Source of the DNA: Pseudomonadales bacterium
GTDB taxonomy: Bacteria; Pseudomonadota; Gammaproteobacteria; Pseudomonadales; Ketobacteraceae
DNA: 63,253 bases
Direction of reading: 5' to 3'
Assembly: GCA_002701845.1 (NCBI GenBank)
Contig: NZXG01000001.1
Coordinates: forward strand, 1-63,253
The translations under genes and the position numbers were made by a program. Within the stretch, counting starts at the first letter, position 1. Every line of letters starts with the position of its first letter. Positions 43,942 through 53,615 of the stretch are shown here, piece after piece. Below the pieces are notes generated by a model that made no database searches, was not told the DNA's origin, and was given only the letters and a program-made list of their open reading frames with translations.

Positions 43942-45150
43942 ATGTCTTCTAGTTTGTTTGATCGCATCCGTCCCTACCGGGACCGTGAAGTGCCTGCCGT
44001 GGTTCAGCGTTTGGTGGAATCCGACGATCTGGTACAAGCCATGATCCATGTACAGTACCCCCTGGCCCAGCGTTATCTGGAAAAACCCTTGACCCGCTTC
44101 GTGCGTTATCGGATTGAAAAAAATCTGCGGGGAATTCAGACAGTTGAGGAATTCCAGCAGCGCATGCGCCGGTTTCTGGAAGGCACCATCGAAAAGTCCA
44201 TCACCGAATTTACCTTTGCCGGTCAGGAGCATCTGCAAGCCAGCGTGCCCTATGTTTTCATCAGTAATCATCGGGATATTACCCTGGATTCGGCGCTGCT
44301 GAATTACGCCCTGGTGCAGGCGGGACTGGATACCGCGGAGATCGCCATCGGCGATAACCTGCTGACTAACCCCCTGATTTCCGATCTGCTGCGGCTGAAT
44401 AAAAGTTTCGTGGTAAACCGCTCGGTGACCGGGGTCAAAGCCAAATATCAGGCGCTGACTGAGCTTTCCCACTATATCAATCAGGCCAGCGCCGAAGGCC
44501 GTTCCATCTGGATCGCGCAACGTGAAGGGCGGGCCAAGGACGGGTTTGATATTACCGATCCTGCAATCCTGAAAATGCTGCATCTGTGGCCCCGCAAGCA
44601 GGGGGTATCCTTTGCCGACACCATGGCCCGGCTCAATCTGGTACCGGTCTCAATTTCCTACGAATACGATCCCTGTGACGGCCTGAAGGCAGCGGAGTTA
44701 CAGGCCCGGGCCGAGGCGGACTACGTCAAACGGGATGGTGAGGACGTGGAAAGCATTCTGCGGGGTATTGCCCTGCCCAAGGGCCGGGTGCATATCGAGA
44801 TTGGCGCACCGCTGCAGGAGCGCTATGCGGATTCGGAGGCCCTGGCCCGGGCCCTGGACGCGCAGATCATCAAGAATTACCGGGTATTCCCCCCCGCGCT
44901 GCTGGCCATCGAGCATCTGCTGAATCTGGGCAAGGCCATGCAATCGTTGCGGGACGATTCCATGGCCCGGTTGCAGGCCGTGGCGCAGCAGGCTGGCGAG
45001 GCCCTGTCCGGGGTGGATTCCCAGGAACTGGCCCGGCAGGCGGCGGATTTTTCTTCGCGCCTGGCCCATTATCCGGCGCAACTGCAGCGCTATATGCTGG
45101 AAATGTACGCCAACCCGCTATTGAACAAATACGATTACGCCAGCAACTGA
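43942..45150 (+). CDS. 1-acylglycerol-3-phosphate acyltransferase-like protein
   Basis: Start at ATG 43942 (MSSSLFDRIRPYRDREVPAVV) gives 402 residues. The acyltransferase catalytic motif is NHRDITLDS (near 114-122), with IAIGDNLL, RLNKSFVVNRS and IWIAQREGRAKDG following, and a 120-residue helical tail after. It belongs to the 1-acyl-sn-glycerol-3-phosphate acyltransferase-related group of about 400 residues found in marine gammaproteobacteria. Exact acceptor is uncertain. It is divergent from the wax-ester synthase. Confidence 0.85.
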   Translation: MSSSLFDRIRPYRDREVPAVVQRLVESDDLVQAMIHVQYPLAQRYLEKPLTRFVRYRIEKNLRGIQTVEEFQQRMRRFLEGTIEKSITEFTFAGQEHLQASVPYVFISNHRDITLDSALLNYALVQAGLDTAEIAIGDNLLTNPLISDLLRLNKSFVVNRSVTGVKAKYQALTELSHYINQASAEGRSIWIAQREGRAKDGFDITDPAILKMLHLWPRKQGVSFADTMARLNLVPVSISYEYDPCDGLKAAELQARAEADYVKRDGEDVESILRGIALPKGRVHIEIGAPLQERYADSEALARALDAQIIKNYRVFPPALLAIEHLLNLGKAMQSLRDDSMARLQAVAQQAGEALSGVDSQELARQAADFSSRLAHYPAQLQRYMLEMYANPLLNKYDYASN

Positions 45151-45180
45151 TTGTCCGAATTGGTATGGATCGTGAATAAT

Positions 45181-45217
45181 CCCCGCAAAGCTGTTGTCCG
45201 CTGAGCGGACAGCGGGG
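45181..45217 (+). promoter_or_regulatory. structured leader hairpin before glucosylglycerate genes
   Basis: TGTCCGC-TGA-GCGGACA (45195-45211) forms a tight stem, extended outside by CCCCGC (45181-45186) with GCGGGG (45212-45217) across an 8-base bulge. No T-run follows, so it is not a plain terminator. It could be an operator or an mRNA structure in the leader of the kinase gene. Confidence 0.4.
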
Positions 45218-45246
45218 GTAACAACCAGTTAGGGAATCCGTCAGGG

Positions 45247-46182
45247 GTGGCTGTGTCCGATTCAGTTTGGCAATCCATTGAAACCGGCCTGGGTGATCTG
45301 ATTGCGAAGGAGGGCCTGCCCCCGGATTTCAGTGCCACCATCCAGCAGTACTACTATCCTCTGGCCCGCCAACTACAAGTGACCCAGCAGCGCCTGGGCC
45401 GCCCTTTACTGGTGGGCATCAATGGCGCTCAGGGCACTGGCAAATCGACCCTCGCCCTGTTTTTGCAGACTATGCTCAGCCAGGGGCTTGACCGCCCCTG
45501 CGTTCGCTTTTCCCTGGATGATATCTATCTGACCCGTGCCCAGCGGCAGTCGCTGGCGACCGAAGTGCATCCCCTGCTGCTGACCCGGGGCGTGCCCGGC
45601 ACCCACGATATAGACCTGGGCATGGGGCTGCTGGACCAATTGCTGGCCGCCGGCGAGGACGACAATGTGCCGATCCCCGCCTTTGACAAAGCCATCGATG
45701 ACCGGGCGCCCCAGGAGAGCTGGCCCCGGCACCGGGGGCCGGTATCGGTGATATTGCTGGAAGGCTGGTGCGTGGCGGCGCTGCCGGAAACCGACCTCGA
45801 TGTGCTGCGGCAACCCATCAATACCCTGGAGCAGTTGGAAGACCCCGATGGCCACTGGCGGCAGTACGTCAATCAACACCTGGCCACCGACTACAAGGAA
45901 CTCTTTGAGCGCCTGGATCTGCTGGTGATGCTCAAGGCCCCTTCCATGGAATGTATTCTGGAGTGGCGCACTCTTCAAGAGCAGAAGCTGGCAAACCGAA
46001 TTGGTCTGCACCAAAATAGTGCGGGCGAGCTGAAAATCATGACCCCTGAACAAATCAAGCGTTTCATCATGCACTACGAACGTCTCACCCGGGCGATGCT
46101 GGCGGAAATGCCGGCCCGGGCGGATGTGTTGTTTGATATCGACGCGCAGCACCGGATAACGGGAGTGAAGTACCGTGACTGA
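45247..46182 (+). CDS. D-glycerate 3-kinase-like P-loop kinase
   Basis: 311 residues of the plant/fungal-type glycerate kinase (GLYK) family. Walker A GINGAQGTGKSTLA (near 56-69), RFSLDDIYLTRAQR, RGVPGTHDIDLG and LLEGWCVAALPE are typical. Likely makes 3-phosphoglycerate from glycerate. Start is uncertain: GTG 45247 or GTG 45253, the latter with CAGGGG at better spacing. It overlaps the phosphatase gene by 8 bases. In this operon it would supply or recover the acceptor for glucosyl-3-phosphoglycerate synthesis. Confidence 0.8.
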   Translation: MAVSDSVWQSIETGLGDLIAKEGLPPDFSATIQQYYYPLARQLQVTQQRLGRPLLVGINGAQGTGKSTLALFLQTMLSQGLDRPCVRFSLDDIYLTRAQRQSLATEVHPLLLTRGVPGTHDIDLGMGLLDQLLAAGEDDNVPIPAFDKAIDDRAPQESWPRHRGPVSVILLEGWCVAALPETDLDVLRQPINTLEQLEDPDGHWRQYVNQHLATDYKELFERLDLLVMLKAPSMECILEWRTLQEQKLANRIGLHQNSAGELKIMTPEQIKRFIMHYERLTRAMLAEMPARADVLFDIDAQHRITGVKYRD

Positions 46183-46969
46183 GCGCCAAATACTGGTTTT
46201 TACCGATCTGGACGGCACCCTGCTGGATCATCACAGCTATGATCACGACGCGGCCCTGCCGGCCCTGGAGCGATTGCGGGAGGCGGAGATCCCGGTGATC
46301 CTCAACTCCAGCAAAACCCGGCCGGAAATGGAGGCCATCAAGGCCTGCATCGACAACCGTGATCCCTTTATTGTCGAAAACGGTGCGGCGGCCATTATTC
46401 CAGCGGGTAATCTGCGCAAAGATGCCGAGCTGGTGATCGCCTTTTGTGCGCCGCTGGATGAGGTCAACGAGCAGTTGTTGGCGCTAAGGGAAGCCGGTTT
46501 CCCGTTCCGCAGCTTTAACGATATGAGCGTCGCTGAGGTGGCCCAGGCCACCGGGCTGGATGAAGCTTCCGCGGCCAACGCCAAGCGGCGGATCGGTACC
46601 ATGCCCCTGCAATGGCAGGGGGATGACCGGCAACTGGAGGCCATGCGCAGCCGGCTGCGGGCGGTGGGCATGCAACTGCTCAAGGGCGGACGCTTTTACC
46701 ACGCCATGGGCCAGTACGACAAAGCCGATGCCATGGCGTATCTGATCAAGCGGTATCAGTCCTGTCAGCCCGACCGGGAGGTGGTCACCATCGCCCTGGG
46801 CGACAGCCATAACGACCGGCGCATGCTGGAAACCGCTGATTATCCGGTCATCATCAAGGGGGTGAATTCCGATAAACTGCATGTGGCGGGCGCCCTGCGC
46901 TCGGAGGGCTACGGGCCCGTTGGCTGGAATGAGTGTATCCAGTCGCTTTTGAATCAGTTACTGGAATGA
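46175..46969 (+). CDS. HAD phosphatase, glucosyl/mannosyl-3-phosphoglycerate phosphatase
   Basis: 264 residues. HAD motif I is FTDLDGTLLD (residues 9-18), motif II NSSKTRPEME, and motif III-IV ALGDSHNDRRML near 210. The cap segment MPLQWQGDD and LKGGRFYHAMGQYDKADA match the MPGP family. It should remove phosphate from glucosyl-3-phosphoglycerate, given GpgS next door, to release glucosylglycerate. Overlaps the kinase gene by 8 bases. Confidence 0.88.
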   Translation: MTERQILVFTDLDGTLLDHHSYDHDAALPALERLREAEIPVILNSSKTRPEMEAIKACIDNRDPFIVENGAAAIIPAGNLRKDAELVIAFCAPLDEVNEQLLALREAGFPFRSFNDMSVAEVAQATGLDEASAANAKRRIGTMPLQWQGDDRQLEAMRSRLRAVGMQLLKGGRFYHAMGQYDKADAMAYLIKRYQSCQPDREVVTIALGDSHNDRRMLETADYPVIIKGVNSDKLHVAGALRSEGYGPVGWNECIQSLLNQLLE

Positions 46970-47015
46970 CCAGTTGCTGAGTGGCAAATCCATAAGGAAA
47001 GCAAAAGGCAACACC

Positions 47016-48242
47016 ATGGGCGATTTCTATCAAAACGGGATCATCACCACGCTGCATAACCTGCGCAGTCGCAGCCTAGAGGATCTGGAAAAAGAATTAA
47101 TGAGTTTTAAAAAGCACCGGCCCATGTCGCTGGTGTTACCGTCATTGTATTCCGAGCTGGAAGGCCCGGCCCTGCAGAATATTGTCGATGAACTGAAACA
47201 GGTGCCGTATCTGGAGGAGATCGTGATCGGCCTGGATCGGGCCGACCGCAAGCAGTTTGAGTTTGCGGTGGATTATTTTTCGGCCCTGCCCCAGCGGCAC
47301 CGGATTCTGTGGAACGATGGCCCCCGGCTGAAGGCTCTGGATGAAGAGCTGCGCAAACACGATCTGGCGCCTTCGGAAATGGGTAAGGGCCGTAATGTCT
47401 GGTACTGCTTTGGTTACGTGCTGGCGGCGGACCGTTGTGAATCCGTGGCCCTGCACGATTGCGATATTCTCACTTACCAGCGGGATCTGGTGGCCCGGTT
47501 GATCTATCCGGTGGCCAATCCGAATTTCAATTACATGTTCTGTAAGGGTTATTACGCCCGGGTGGCCGATCAGAAGATGAATGGCCGGGTGAGCCGGCTG
47601 TTGGTAACCCCATTGATCCGGGCCCTGAAAAAAGTCTGTGGCCCCTCGGATTTTCTGGATTATCTGGACAGCTATCGCTATCCCCTGGCGGGGGAGTTCT
47701 CTTTTCGAACCGATGTGATCAGCGATCTGCGTATTCCCAGCGACTGGGGGCTGGAGGTGGGCGTGTTGTCGGAAATGAAGCGCAACTACGCCACCAATCG
47801 CCTGTGCCAGGTGGATATCGCCGACGCCTATGATCACAAGCATCAGGAATTATCGGCGGAGGACGCCAACGCCGGCCTGTCGAAAATGAGTACCGACATC
47901 TGCAAGGCGCTGTTCCGTAAACTGGCCACCAATGGTGAGGTATTCTCCAGCGAGAAGTTCCGCACCATCAAGGCCACCTATTACCGCATCGGCCTGGACT
48001 TTATCGAGAGCTACCAGAATGACGCCATCATTAACGGATTGCGGTTCGATCGCCACTCCGAGGAACAGGCGGTGGAACTGTTTGCCCAGAACCTGATGGC
48101 GGCGGGGGATTATTTTCTGAAAAACCCCATGGATACGCCGTTTATTCCCAGCTGGAATCGGGTGATCAGCGCCATCCCCGATATTATGGAGCGGTTGCAG
48201 GCGGCGGTGGAAGCAGACAATCAGGAGTTTGGCAGTGGCTAG
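47016..48242 (+). CDS. gpgS: glucosyl-3-phosphoglycerate synthase
   Basis: Start at ATG 47016 gives 408 residues. GT81-family retaining glucosyltransferase: [28 protein letters not shown], the metal-binding HDCDILTY (DxD, near 147-154), and [12 protein letters not shown] are conserved. It transfers glucose from NDP-glucose to 3-phosphoglycerate. The product glucosylglycerate is a compatible solute accumulated under salt stress with nitrogen limitation. It ends inside the alternative upstream frame of the phosphorylase gene. Confidence 0.93.
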   Translation: MGDFYQNGIITTLHNLRSRSLEDLEKELMSFKKHRPMSLVLPSLYSELEGPALQNIVDELKQVPYLEEIVIGLDRADRKQFEFAVDYFSALPQRHRILWNDGPRLKALDEELRKHDLAPSEMGKGRNVWYCFGYVLAADRCESVALHDCDILTYQRDLVARLIYPVANPNFNYMFCKGYYARVADQKMNGRVSRLLVTPLIRALKKVCGPSDFLDYLDSYRYPLAGEFSFRTDVISDLRIPSDWGLEVGVLSEMKRNYATNRLCQVDIADAYDHKHQELSAEDANAGLSKMSTDICKALFRKLATNGEVFSSEKFRTIKATYYRIGLDFIESYQNDAIINGLRFDRHSEEQAVELFAQNLMAAGDYFLKNPMDTPFIPSWNRVISAIPDIMERLQAAVEADNQEFGSG

Positions 48243-48261
48243 CAAACAGAGTGGGGACAGT

Positions 48262-49998
48262 ATGCTTGACGAGTTACGCAGCAAATTAGCCGGTTCACTG
48301 GAATTTATCTATCCCGACATTGATACCCAATATCTGGCAACCCAGTTGATCGAAACCATGGGCCTGGACAAAGAATGCCACCGGCCCGGGGACCACCAGA
48401 ACAACTGGGACGAAGCCGAGGTGCTGCTGATCACCTATGCCGACACCATCCGCGACAATGGCAAGCCGGACGAAAAGCCCCTGGTGACTTTGCATCGCTT
48501 CCTGGAGGAAAAGCTCAAGGACAGCATCAGCTCGGTACACATCCTGCCGTTTTTCCCCTACAGTTCAGACGACGGTTTTTCGGTGATGGACTACCTGGCG
48601 GTGAATGAGTCCCATGGCGACTGGGACGACATTCGCCGGGTGGCAAAAGAATTTCGCCTGATGAGCGACCTGGTGATCAATCATATGTCCGCCCGCAGCC
48701 GCTGGTTCGACAACTTCAAAAAGCGCATTGACCCGGGCAAGGATTACTTTTTTGAGGCCAGTCCGGAAGACGATCTGAGTGCGGTGGTGCGCCCGCGAAC
48801 CTCACCCCTGCTCACCGAAGTGCAAACTGAGGATGGCGTGCGTCACGTTTGGTGTACCTTCAGTGAAGATCAGGTGGATCTTAATTTTAAAAATCCCCAG
48901 GTGTTGCTGGAGTTTGTGAATATTATTCGCCAATACATGGAAGTGGGGGTGGAAATATTTCGCCTGGATGCGGTGGCGTTTCTGTGGAAGGAGGTGGGCA
49001 CCCCCTGTATTCACCTGCAGCAGACCCACGAAATCATCAAGGTGCTGCGGCTTTTGATCGAGCATCGCAACCCCAGCGCCGTGATCATCACCGAAACCAA
49101 CGTACCCAACCGGGAAAACCTCACCTATTTCGGTAACGCCAACGAAGCCCATGTCATCTACAACTTCTCATTACCGCCCCTGGTAATCTATACCCTGATC
49201 TCCGGAGATTGCCGGCATTTGAAGACCTGGCTGATGAGCATGCCGCCCGCCCAGATGGGCACCACTTACCTGAATTTTATTGCCTCTCACGATGGCGTTG
49301 GCCTGCGTCCCACTGATGGTCTGCTGAATGAGGAGGAGAAGGGACAACTGGTGGGCGCCATGCAACAATTTGGTGGCCGGGTCACCTTTCGCCGCGCCCG
49401 GGAAGGCTTCGACAAACCCTATGAAATCAATATCAGCCTGTACGATGCCATGAAGGGCACCATCGAAGGCGGGGCTGACAAATGGCAACTGCAGCGTTTT
49501 GTCTGCGCCCATGCCATTATGCTGGGGCTGGAAGGGATACCGGCATTCTATATTCACAGCCTGCTGGGGTCGGAGAACGATTACGCCAAACTGGAAAATA
49601 CCGGCCGTAACCGCTCCATTAACCGCAGCCAGTGGGATATCAACCAGCTGCAGGAACAACTGGAAAACAAATTCAGTCACCACAGTAAGGTCTATCAGCA
49701 GCTTACCGAACTGATCGCCATCCGTCGCCGTCAGCCGGCGTTCCATCCCAACGCCACTCAGTTCACCCTGCACCTGGGTTTGCAGATCTTTGGCTTCTGG
49801 CGCCAGAGCATGCGGCGGGATCAATCCATTTTCTGTATCTACAACATCAGCCCGGAAACCCAGCAAGTGGCTCTGAGCGATATCAATCTGATTGGCACCG
49901 ATCACTGGCACGACCTGATCTCCGGCATGAAAATCGAAGATCAGAGTGGCAGCCTGACTCTGACCCCGTACCAGACACTCTGGCTATCCAACAAATAG
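48262..49998 (+). CDS. GH13_18 glycoside phosphorylase, probably glucosylglycerate phosphorylase
   Basis: Start at ATG 48262 ([11 protein letters not shown]) with GGGGA 4 bases upstream gives 578 residues. Sucrose-phosphorylase-type GH13: [19 protein letters not shown] (near 95), nucleophile Asp in [13 protein letters not shown] (near 236), acid/base Glu in VIITETNVP (near 277), and [12 protein letters not shown]. Acting next to GpgS, glycerate kinase and the phosphatase, glucosylglycerate is the most likely substrate; GH13_18 includes sucrose, sucrose-6-phosphate, glucosylglycerol and glucosylglycerate phosphorylases. It would recover glucose 1-phosphate and glycerate. Confidence 0.87.
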   Translation: MLDELRSKLAGSLEFIYPDIDTQYLATQLIETMGLDKECHRPGDHQNNWDEAEVLLITYADTIRDNGKPDEKPLVTLHRFLEEKLKDSISSVHILPFFPYSSDDGFSVMDYLAVNESHGDWDDIRRVAKEFRLMSDLVINHMSARSRWFDNFKKRIDPGKDYFFEASPEDDLSAVVRPRTSPLLTEVQTEDGVRHVWCTFSEDQVDLNFKNPQVLLEFVNIIRQYMEVGVEIFRLDAVAFLWKEVGTPCIHLQQTHEIIKVLRLLIEHRNPSAVIITETNVPNRENLTYFGNANEAHVIYNFSLPPLVIYTLISGDCRHLKTWLMSMPPAQMGTTYLNFIASHDGVGLRPTDGLLNEEEKGQLVGAMQQFGGRVTFRRAREGFDKPYEINISLYDAMKGTIEGGADKWQLQRFVCAHAIMLGLEGIPAFYIHSLLGSENDYAKLENTGRNRSINRSQWDINQLQEQLENKFSHHSKVYQQLTELIAIRRRQPAFHPNATQFTLHLGLQIFGFWRQSMRRDQSIFCIYNISPETQQVALSDINLIGTDHWHDLISGMKIEDQSGSLTLTPYQTLWLSNK

Positions 49999-50078
49999 CC
50001 GCCCACCACCTGCCATGGGTGCGCTGACATGCTAGAATCGCCCCCGCGAAACCAGGGGGGGGTGGTCAGGAGTGTTAA

Positions 50079-51272
50079 GTGACAGCAAGTACAGCCTATG
50101 ATGTGGTGGTAATCGGCGGCGGCGCCGCGGGGCTGTTCTGTGCCGCCCAACTGGGGCAGCGGGGCCAGAGGGTGGCGGTGTTGGAACGCACCGCCAAGCC
50201 CGGCAAAAAGATTCTGATGTCCGGTGGCGGCCGCTGCAATTTCACCAATATGTATACCGAACCGGACAACTACCTGTCCGCCAATCCGCACTTTTGCAAA
50301 TCCGCCCTCAGCCGCTATACCCCCTGGGATTTTATTGGCCTGGTGAGCGATCACGGCATTCCCTATCACGAGAAAAAACTGGGGCAATTGTTCTGCGACC
50401 ATTCCGCCAAAGACATATTGAATATGCTGCTGCGGGAGTGCGAGCGGGGCGGGGTTAACCTGATCACCCACTGTGAAGTGGCGGAGTTGGAAGCGTCCGG
50501 GGGCTTCCGCCTGCGTACCAATCGCGGACTGATGACCGCCGCAGCCGTGGTCATCGCCACCGGCGGCCTGTCCATTCCCACCATGGGAGTAACGCCCTAC
50601 GGCTATGACGTGGCCCGCCAGTTCGGCCACCGGATTCAGCCCACCCGGGCCGGACTGGTACCCTTCGTTTTCACCGACACCCTGAAACAACTGTGTGCCG
50701 AATTGAGCGGCGTGGCGGTGGATACTCGTATCGCCACCGACAGCGCCGAATTTCGCGAAAACATTCTTTTTACTCACCGGGGGCTGTCCGGCCCCGCCGT
50801 GCTGCAGGTTTCATCCTACTGGGAGCCTGGTACCGCCATCAGTATCGACCTGTTGCCGGAAGCGGGCCCCCCAGGATGGCTGCAAAAGCAGAAAGCCAAA
50901 CAGGGAAAACAGCGGCTACGCTCGATACTCAGCCAGCACCTGCCGAAAAAACTGGTGGCGCAACTGGAAACTCTGTGGTGGCAACCCCGGGCGGAAACGC
51001 CTCTTGGGGAATGGCCGGATCAGGCCTTGCACGCGGTGGAAGCACAACTACATCGGTGGCAGCTAACCCCCGCCGGTACCGAGGGTTATCGCACCGCCGA
51101 GGTGACGCTGGGGGGCGTGGCCACCGATGACCTGTCCTCGCAAACCATGGAAAGCCGGCTGCAACCGGGGTTGTTTTTTATTGGGGAAGTGGTGGACGTG
51201 ACCGGACACCTGGGGGGATACAACTTTCAATGGGCCTGGGCTTCGGCGTTTGCGATGGCTAATGGGATTTGA
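50079..51272 (+). CDS. HI0933-family FAD-dependent oxidoreductase (YhiN/BaiN-like)
   Basis: 397 residues. FAD site VVIGGGAAGLFCAAQLGQRG (near 9-28), KKILMSGGGRCNFTN (near 46-60), and C-terminal GLFFIGEVVDVTGHLGGYNFQWAWASA. Start is GTG 50079 with CAGGAG 9 bases upstream. Family members are flavoproteins of mostly unknown substrate; BaiN of bile-acid metabolism is one. It stands alone after the glucosylglycerate genes. Confidence 0.92.
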   Translation: MTASTAYDVVVIGGGAAGLFCAAQLGQRGQRVAVLERTAKPGKKILMSGGGRCNFTNMYTEPDNYLSANPHFCKSALSRYTPWDFIGLVSDHGIPYHEKKLGQLFCDHSAKDILNMLLRECERGGVNLITHCEVAELEASGGFRLRTNRGLMTAAAVVIATGGLSIPTMGVTPYGYDVARQFGHRIQPTRAGLVPFVFTDTLKQLCAELSGVAVDTRIATDSAEFRENILFTHRGLSGPAVLQVSSYWEPGTAISIDLLPEAGPPGWLQKQKAKQGKQRLRSILSQHLPKKLVAQLETLWWQPRAETPLGEWPDQALHAVEAQLHRWQLTPAGTEGYRTAEVTLGGVATDDLSSQTMESRLQPGLFFIGEVVDVTGHLGGYNFQWAWASAFAMANGI

Positions 51273-51386
51273 GTGGATTCTACCGCGATTCCACGCTTCC
51301 TGATTCCAGTCTTGGCTCTCCAAAAAAGCGCCGACAGTTCCCCTAAAAACTTTTCTTATCAATGGCTTACCCTGTCAGAATTATGA

Positions 51387-51427
51387 CAACGAATATCGTT
51401 GACTGATGCTCGTTTGTCCGCTATAAA
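51387..51427 (+). promoter_or_regulatory. promoter and operator of doc toxin-antitoxin operon
   Basis: TTGACT (51399-51404), a 17-base spacer and TATAAA (51422-51427) form a strong promoter. The dyad CAACGA-ATA-TCGTTG (51387-51401) overlaps the -35, and TGTCA-N6-TGACA (51373-51388) lies just upstream. Both fit an autoregulated toxin-antitoxin promoter. Confidence 0.65.
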
Positions 51428-51499
51428 ATTTCGTCGCTAACCGTACTATGATTACAGAACCGACTTACGGATTTGCCGCCAACTTGTGAGGATATTTAT

Positions 51500-51652
51500 A
51501 TGAGCAAAAGTCGACCTGAAGCCACCGGCGAGCAGAGCGTCATCATCTCCGGCAGGAAAGTAAAACTGGCTGCCCCAGGGGCTGCCAAACGATCCGCGGA
51601 CAAGGTGAAACAGCAGTACGCCCAGGCCCTGGAGAACCTGAAGAACCGATGA
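51500..51652 (+). CDS. putative antitoxin partner of Doc
   Basis: 50 residues from ATG 51500 with GTGAGGA 7 bases upstream; the stop overlaps the doc ATG (ATGA). The protein is basic, starts with a short Ser/Glu-rich region and IISGRKVKLAAPG, then a helix (about 30-50) that could lie over Doc's active site as Phd does. It is not recognisably Phd. Position, size and coupling make an antitoxin the natural reading. Confidence 0.7.
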   Translation: MSKSRPEATGEQSVIISGRKVKLAAPGAAKRSADKVKQQYAQALENLKNR

Positions 51653-52047
51653 TTGACCTGGATGACCTGACTCATCTGACTGCCCTGGAGATACGAGCCA
51701 TCCACGATTCCATCTTGATGGGTAATCCCGGGCTCAAGGGCTCACGACCAGACCTGTCTGTTGATTCCCTGATAGGCCGGATCCACACCAACTTAGCTTA
51801 TCAGCCGGCCGCCTCCATCGCCGAAGTGGCTGCCCTATACGCAGAGGTCATCGCCAGGGGTCATGTGTTCAATGACGGCAACAAGCGAACCGCACTGGTT
51901 TGCATGCTGACTTTTCTGGATCTTAATGGCTACACGCTGAAAGCGGATCAAAATGCCGTTGCGGACCAGATGGTGGATCTGGCCGAAGGCAAGCTGGGGC
52001 GCCAGCTGTTCTCTACCTGGCTTGCGCCAAAGTTGCTTAGCCATTGA
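51649..52047 (+). CDS. doc: Doc-family Fic-domain toxin
   Basis: 132 residues. The Fic core motif reads HVFNDGNKRTAL (near 68-79), with the Doc-type Lys in NKR in place of the usual Gly, which in phage P1 Doc turns the enzyme into a kinase that phosphorylates EF-Tu. TNLAYQ and ALYAEVIARGH are also typical. It overlaps the antitoxin by 4 bases. With hipA this is the second kinase-type toxin in the window. Confidence 0.92.
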   Translation: MIDLDDLTHLTALEIRAIHDSILMGNPGLKGSRPDLSVDSLIGRIHTNLAYQPAASIAEVAALYAEVIARGHVFNDGNKRTALVCMLTFLDLNGYTLKADQNAVADQMVDLAEGKLGRQLFSTWLAPKLLSH

Positions 52048-52108
52048 ACGTCTCCGAAGAACTTTATGGCATGGAACAGTTCATGCTACAAGGTGTGAAT
52101 CGGGGTAG

Positions 52109-52232
52109 AACCACTTAATAGAAGCCCGGTGGGATGCGGCTCATACTGTAGACATCGATATGAGTCGTGCAACAGACCGAGAAATTATAGCTTACGCCCA
52201 AAAAGAAAAACGCATCTGTGTCACGCTCACCA
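52109..52232 (+). pseudogene. frameshifted remnant of a DUF5615/PIN-like toxin
   Basis: The frame after TAG 52106 reads LIEARWDAAHTVDIDMSRAT then DREIIAYAQK, closely resembling the DUF5615 PIN-like core (WDA-H-x-DI-x-MSRATDxEI). A run of six A (52200-52205) shifts the frame; removing one A continues as EKRICVTLT, the next conserved strand. Both ends of the protein are missing and the remnant runs into the end of the DASS transporter gene. It follows doc, so this is a toxin-gene graveyard. Confidence 0.55.
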
Positions 52233-53615
52233 AAACACCCAAGCATAAACAGTCACCAGAAGAATGCAGCTCATATTAATCCAGACTCCCGCTTTTATCA
52301 TATCTCTCTGCTGAATATAGCCGGAGCCGAACACAATGGCATTGGGTGGCGTGGCCACCGGCAGCATAAACGCGCAGGAGGCGGACACGGCAATAATAGT
52401 GGCGAGCATCACCGGCGACACGCCCAGGCTTTCCGCAATGGCGGCAAACACCGGCACCAGTAGGGCCGCGCTGGCGGTGTTGCTGGCGAATTCCGTGAGG
52501 AATACCACAAAGGCCACGATACTTAACAGTGAGAGAAATGGCCCCACCTGATGCAGAAAATCCCCAATGGAGTTGGCCAGAAATACGCTGGTACCGGTGG
52601 CTTTCAGCACGGCGCTTAAACACAGGCCGCCTCCAAACAGTAACAGCACACCCCAGTCAGCGGTGGCTTCGATATTCCGCCAGCGCACCACCCCAAACAG
52701 GGCCACCAGAATAATGGCATTGATGGCGATAATACTGTCCAGTTTGGGGATGCCACCCAGTAGCTTGTTCAGCACTCCGCTGAAGATCCAGCACAGTGCC
52801 GTGAACAGAAAAATAATCAGGGTGGCGATACGGGTGGAGGTCCATTGCATGGGTGTCACTTCCGCCTGGAAACGGTGGTTCAGGTCCGGTTTGACGATAA
52901 CGTACAGCACCAGCATTGCCACCGGCAGCAGGATCAGTGATACCGGCATGGCCAGTTGCATCCAGCCAATGAAGTTGAGGTTGGCCTGGGCGGCGGCAAT
53001 GGCGTTCGGCGGGCTGCCCACCATTGTGCCTATGCCACCGATACTGGCGCAGTAGGCGACCCCCAGCAGGACAAACACATAGGTGCGCCGGTGTTCCCGG
53101 GGATCGAGCTGGCTCAGCATGCCCAGCACCAGGGGCAGCATCATGGCGGTGGTGGCGGTATTGCTGATCCACATGGAGAGGCCGGCGGCCACCGCGAACA
53201 TCATCACCACCGCGTACTTAAGCTGGCCCCGGGCCAGTACCAGCACCTTGTTGGCGATGGCAACATCAAGCTTTTGCACATGCAGTGCCGCTGCCAGGGC
53301 AAAGCCCCCCAAAAACAGAAAGATAATCGGATTGGCAAAACTGGTAAGTGCTGCCGAGGTGTCAAAGACGTCAAGCGCCACCGCCAGCACGGGCACCAGT
53401 AACGCGGTAATCGTAACGTGCAGGGCCTCGGTCAGCCACAGAATGCCCACGAACACCAGGATGCTGAGGCCGGTCACTATTTCGGGCTCCATGGGTAGTG
53501 TCCGCATCAGGATCACGAACAGGGCAAGGTCCGCCAGGATAATCAGGTGTTTTCGATTCAACAGTGGAGCTGAGGGGGGCGGATCAGGCGTGGGCGGAGG
53601 TGCGGTTTGCGGCAT
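52227..53615 (-). CDS. DASS-family sodium/anion symporter (SLC13)
   Basis: 462 residues with about eleven membrane helices. Two Ser-Asn-Thr motifs, WISNTATTAMMLPL (near 155) and FASNTASAALLVPVFAA (near 390), form the sodium and carboxylate sites. GVAYCASIGGIGTMVGSPPNAI is the family signature. Probable substrates are dicarboxylates, sulfate or similar anions. The first 20 residues are Pro-rich and cytoplasmic. It lies over the toxin remnant at its 3' end. Confidence 0.93.
   Translation of the reverse strand: MPQTAPPPTPDPPPSAPLLNRKHLIILADLALFVILMRTLPMEPEIVTGLSILVFVGILWLTEALHVTITALLVPVLAVALDVFDTSAALTSFANPIIFLFLGGFALAAALHVQKLDVAIANKVLVLARGQLKYAVVMMFAVAAGLSMWISNTATTAMMLPLVLGMLSQLDPREHRRTYVFVLLGVAYCASIGGIGTMVGSPPNAIAAAQANLNFIGWMQLAMPVSLILLPVAMLVLYVIVKPDLNHRFQAEVTPMQWTSTRIATLIIFLFTALCWIFSGVLNKLLGGIPKLDSIIAINAIILVALFGVVRWRNIEATADWGVLLLFGGGLCLSAVLKATGTSVFLANSIGDFLHQVGPFLSLLSIVAFVVFLTEFASNTASAALLVPVFAAIAESLGVSPVMLATIIAVSASCAFMLPVATPPNAIVFGSGYIQQRDMIKAGVWINMSCILLVTVYAWVFW

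Noticed and set aside
49941-50777. Open frame antisense to the HI0933-family gene
   Set aside because: Overlaps a well-supported gene entirely and shows no domain.
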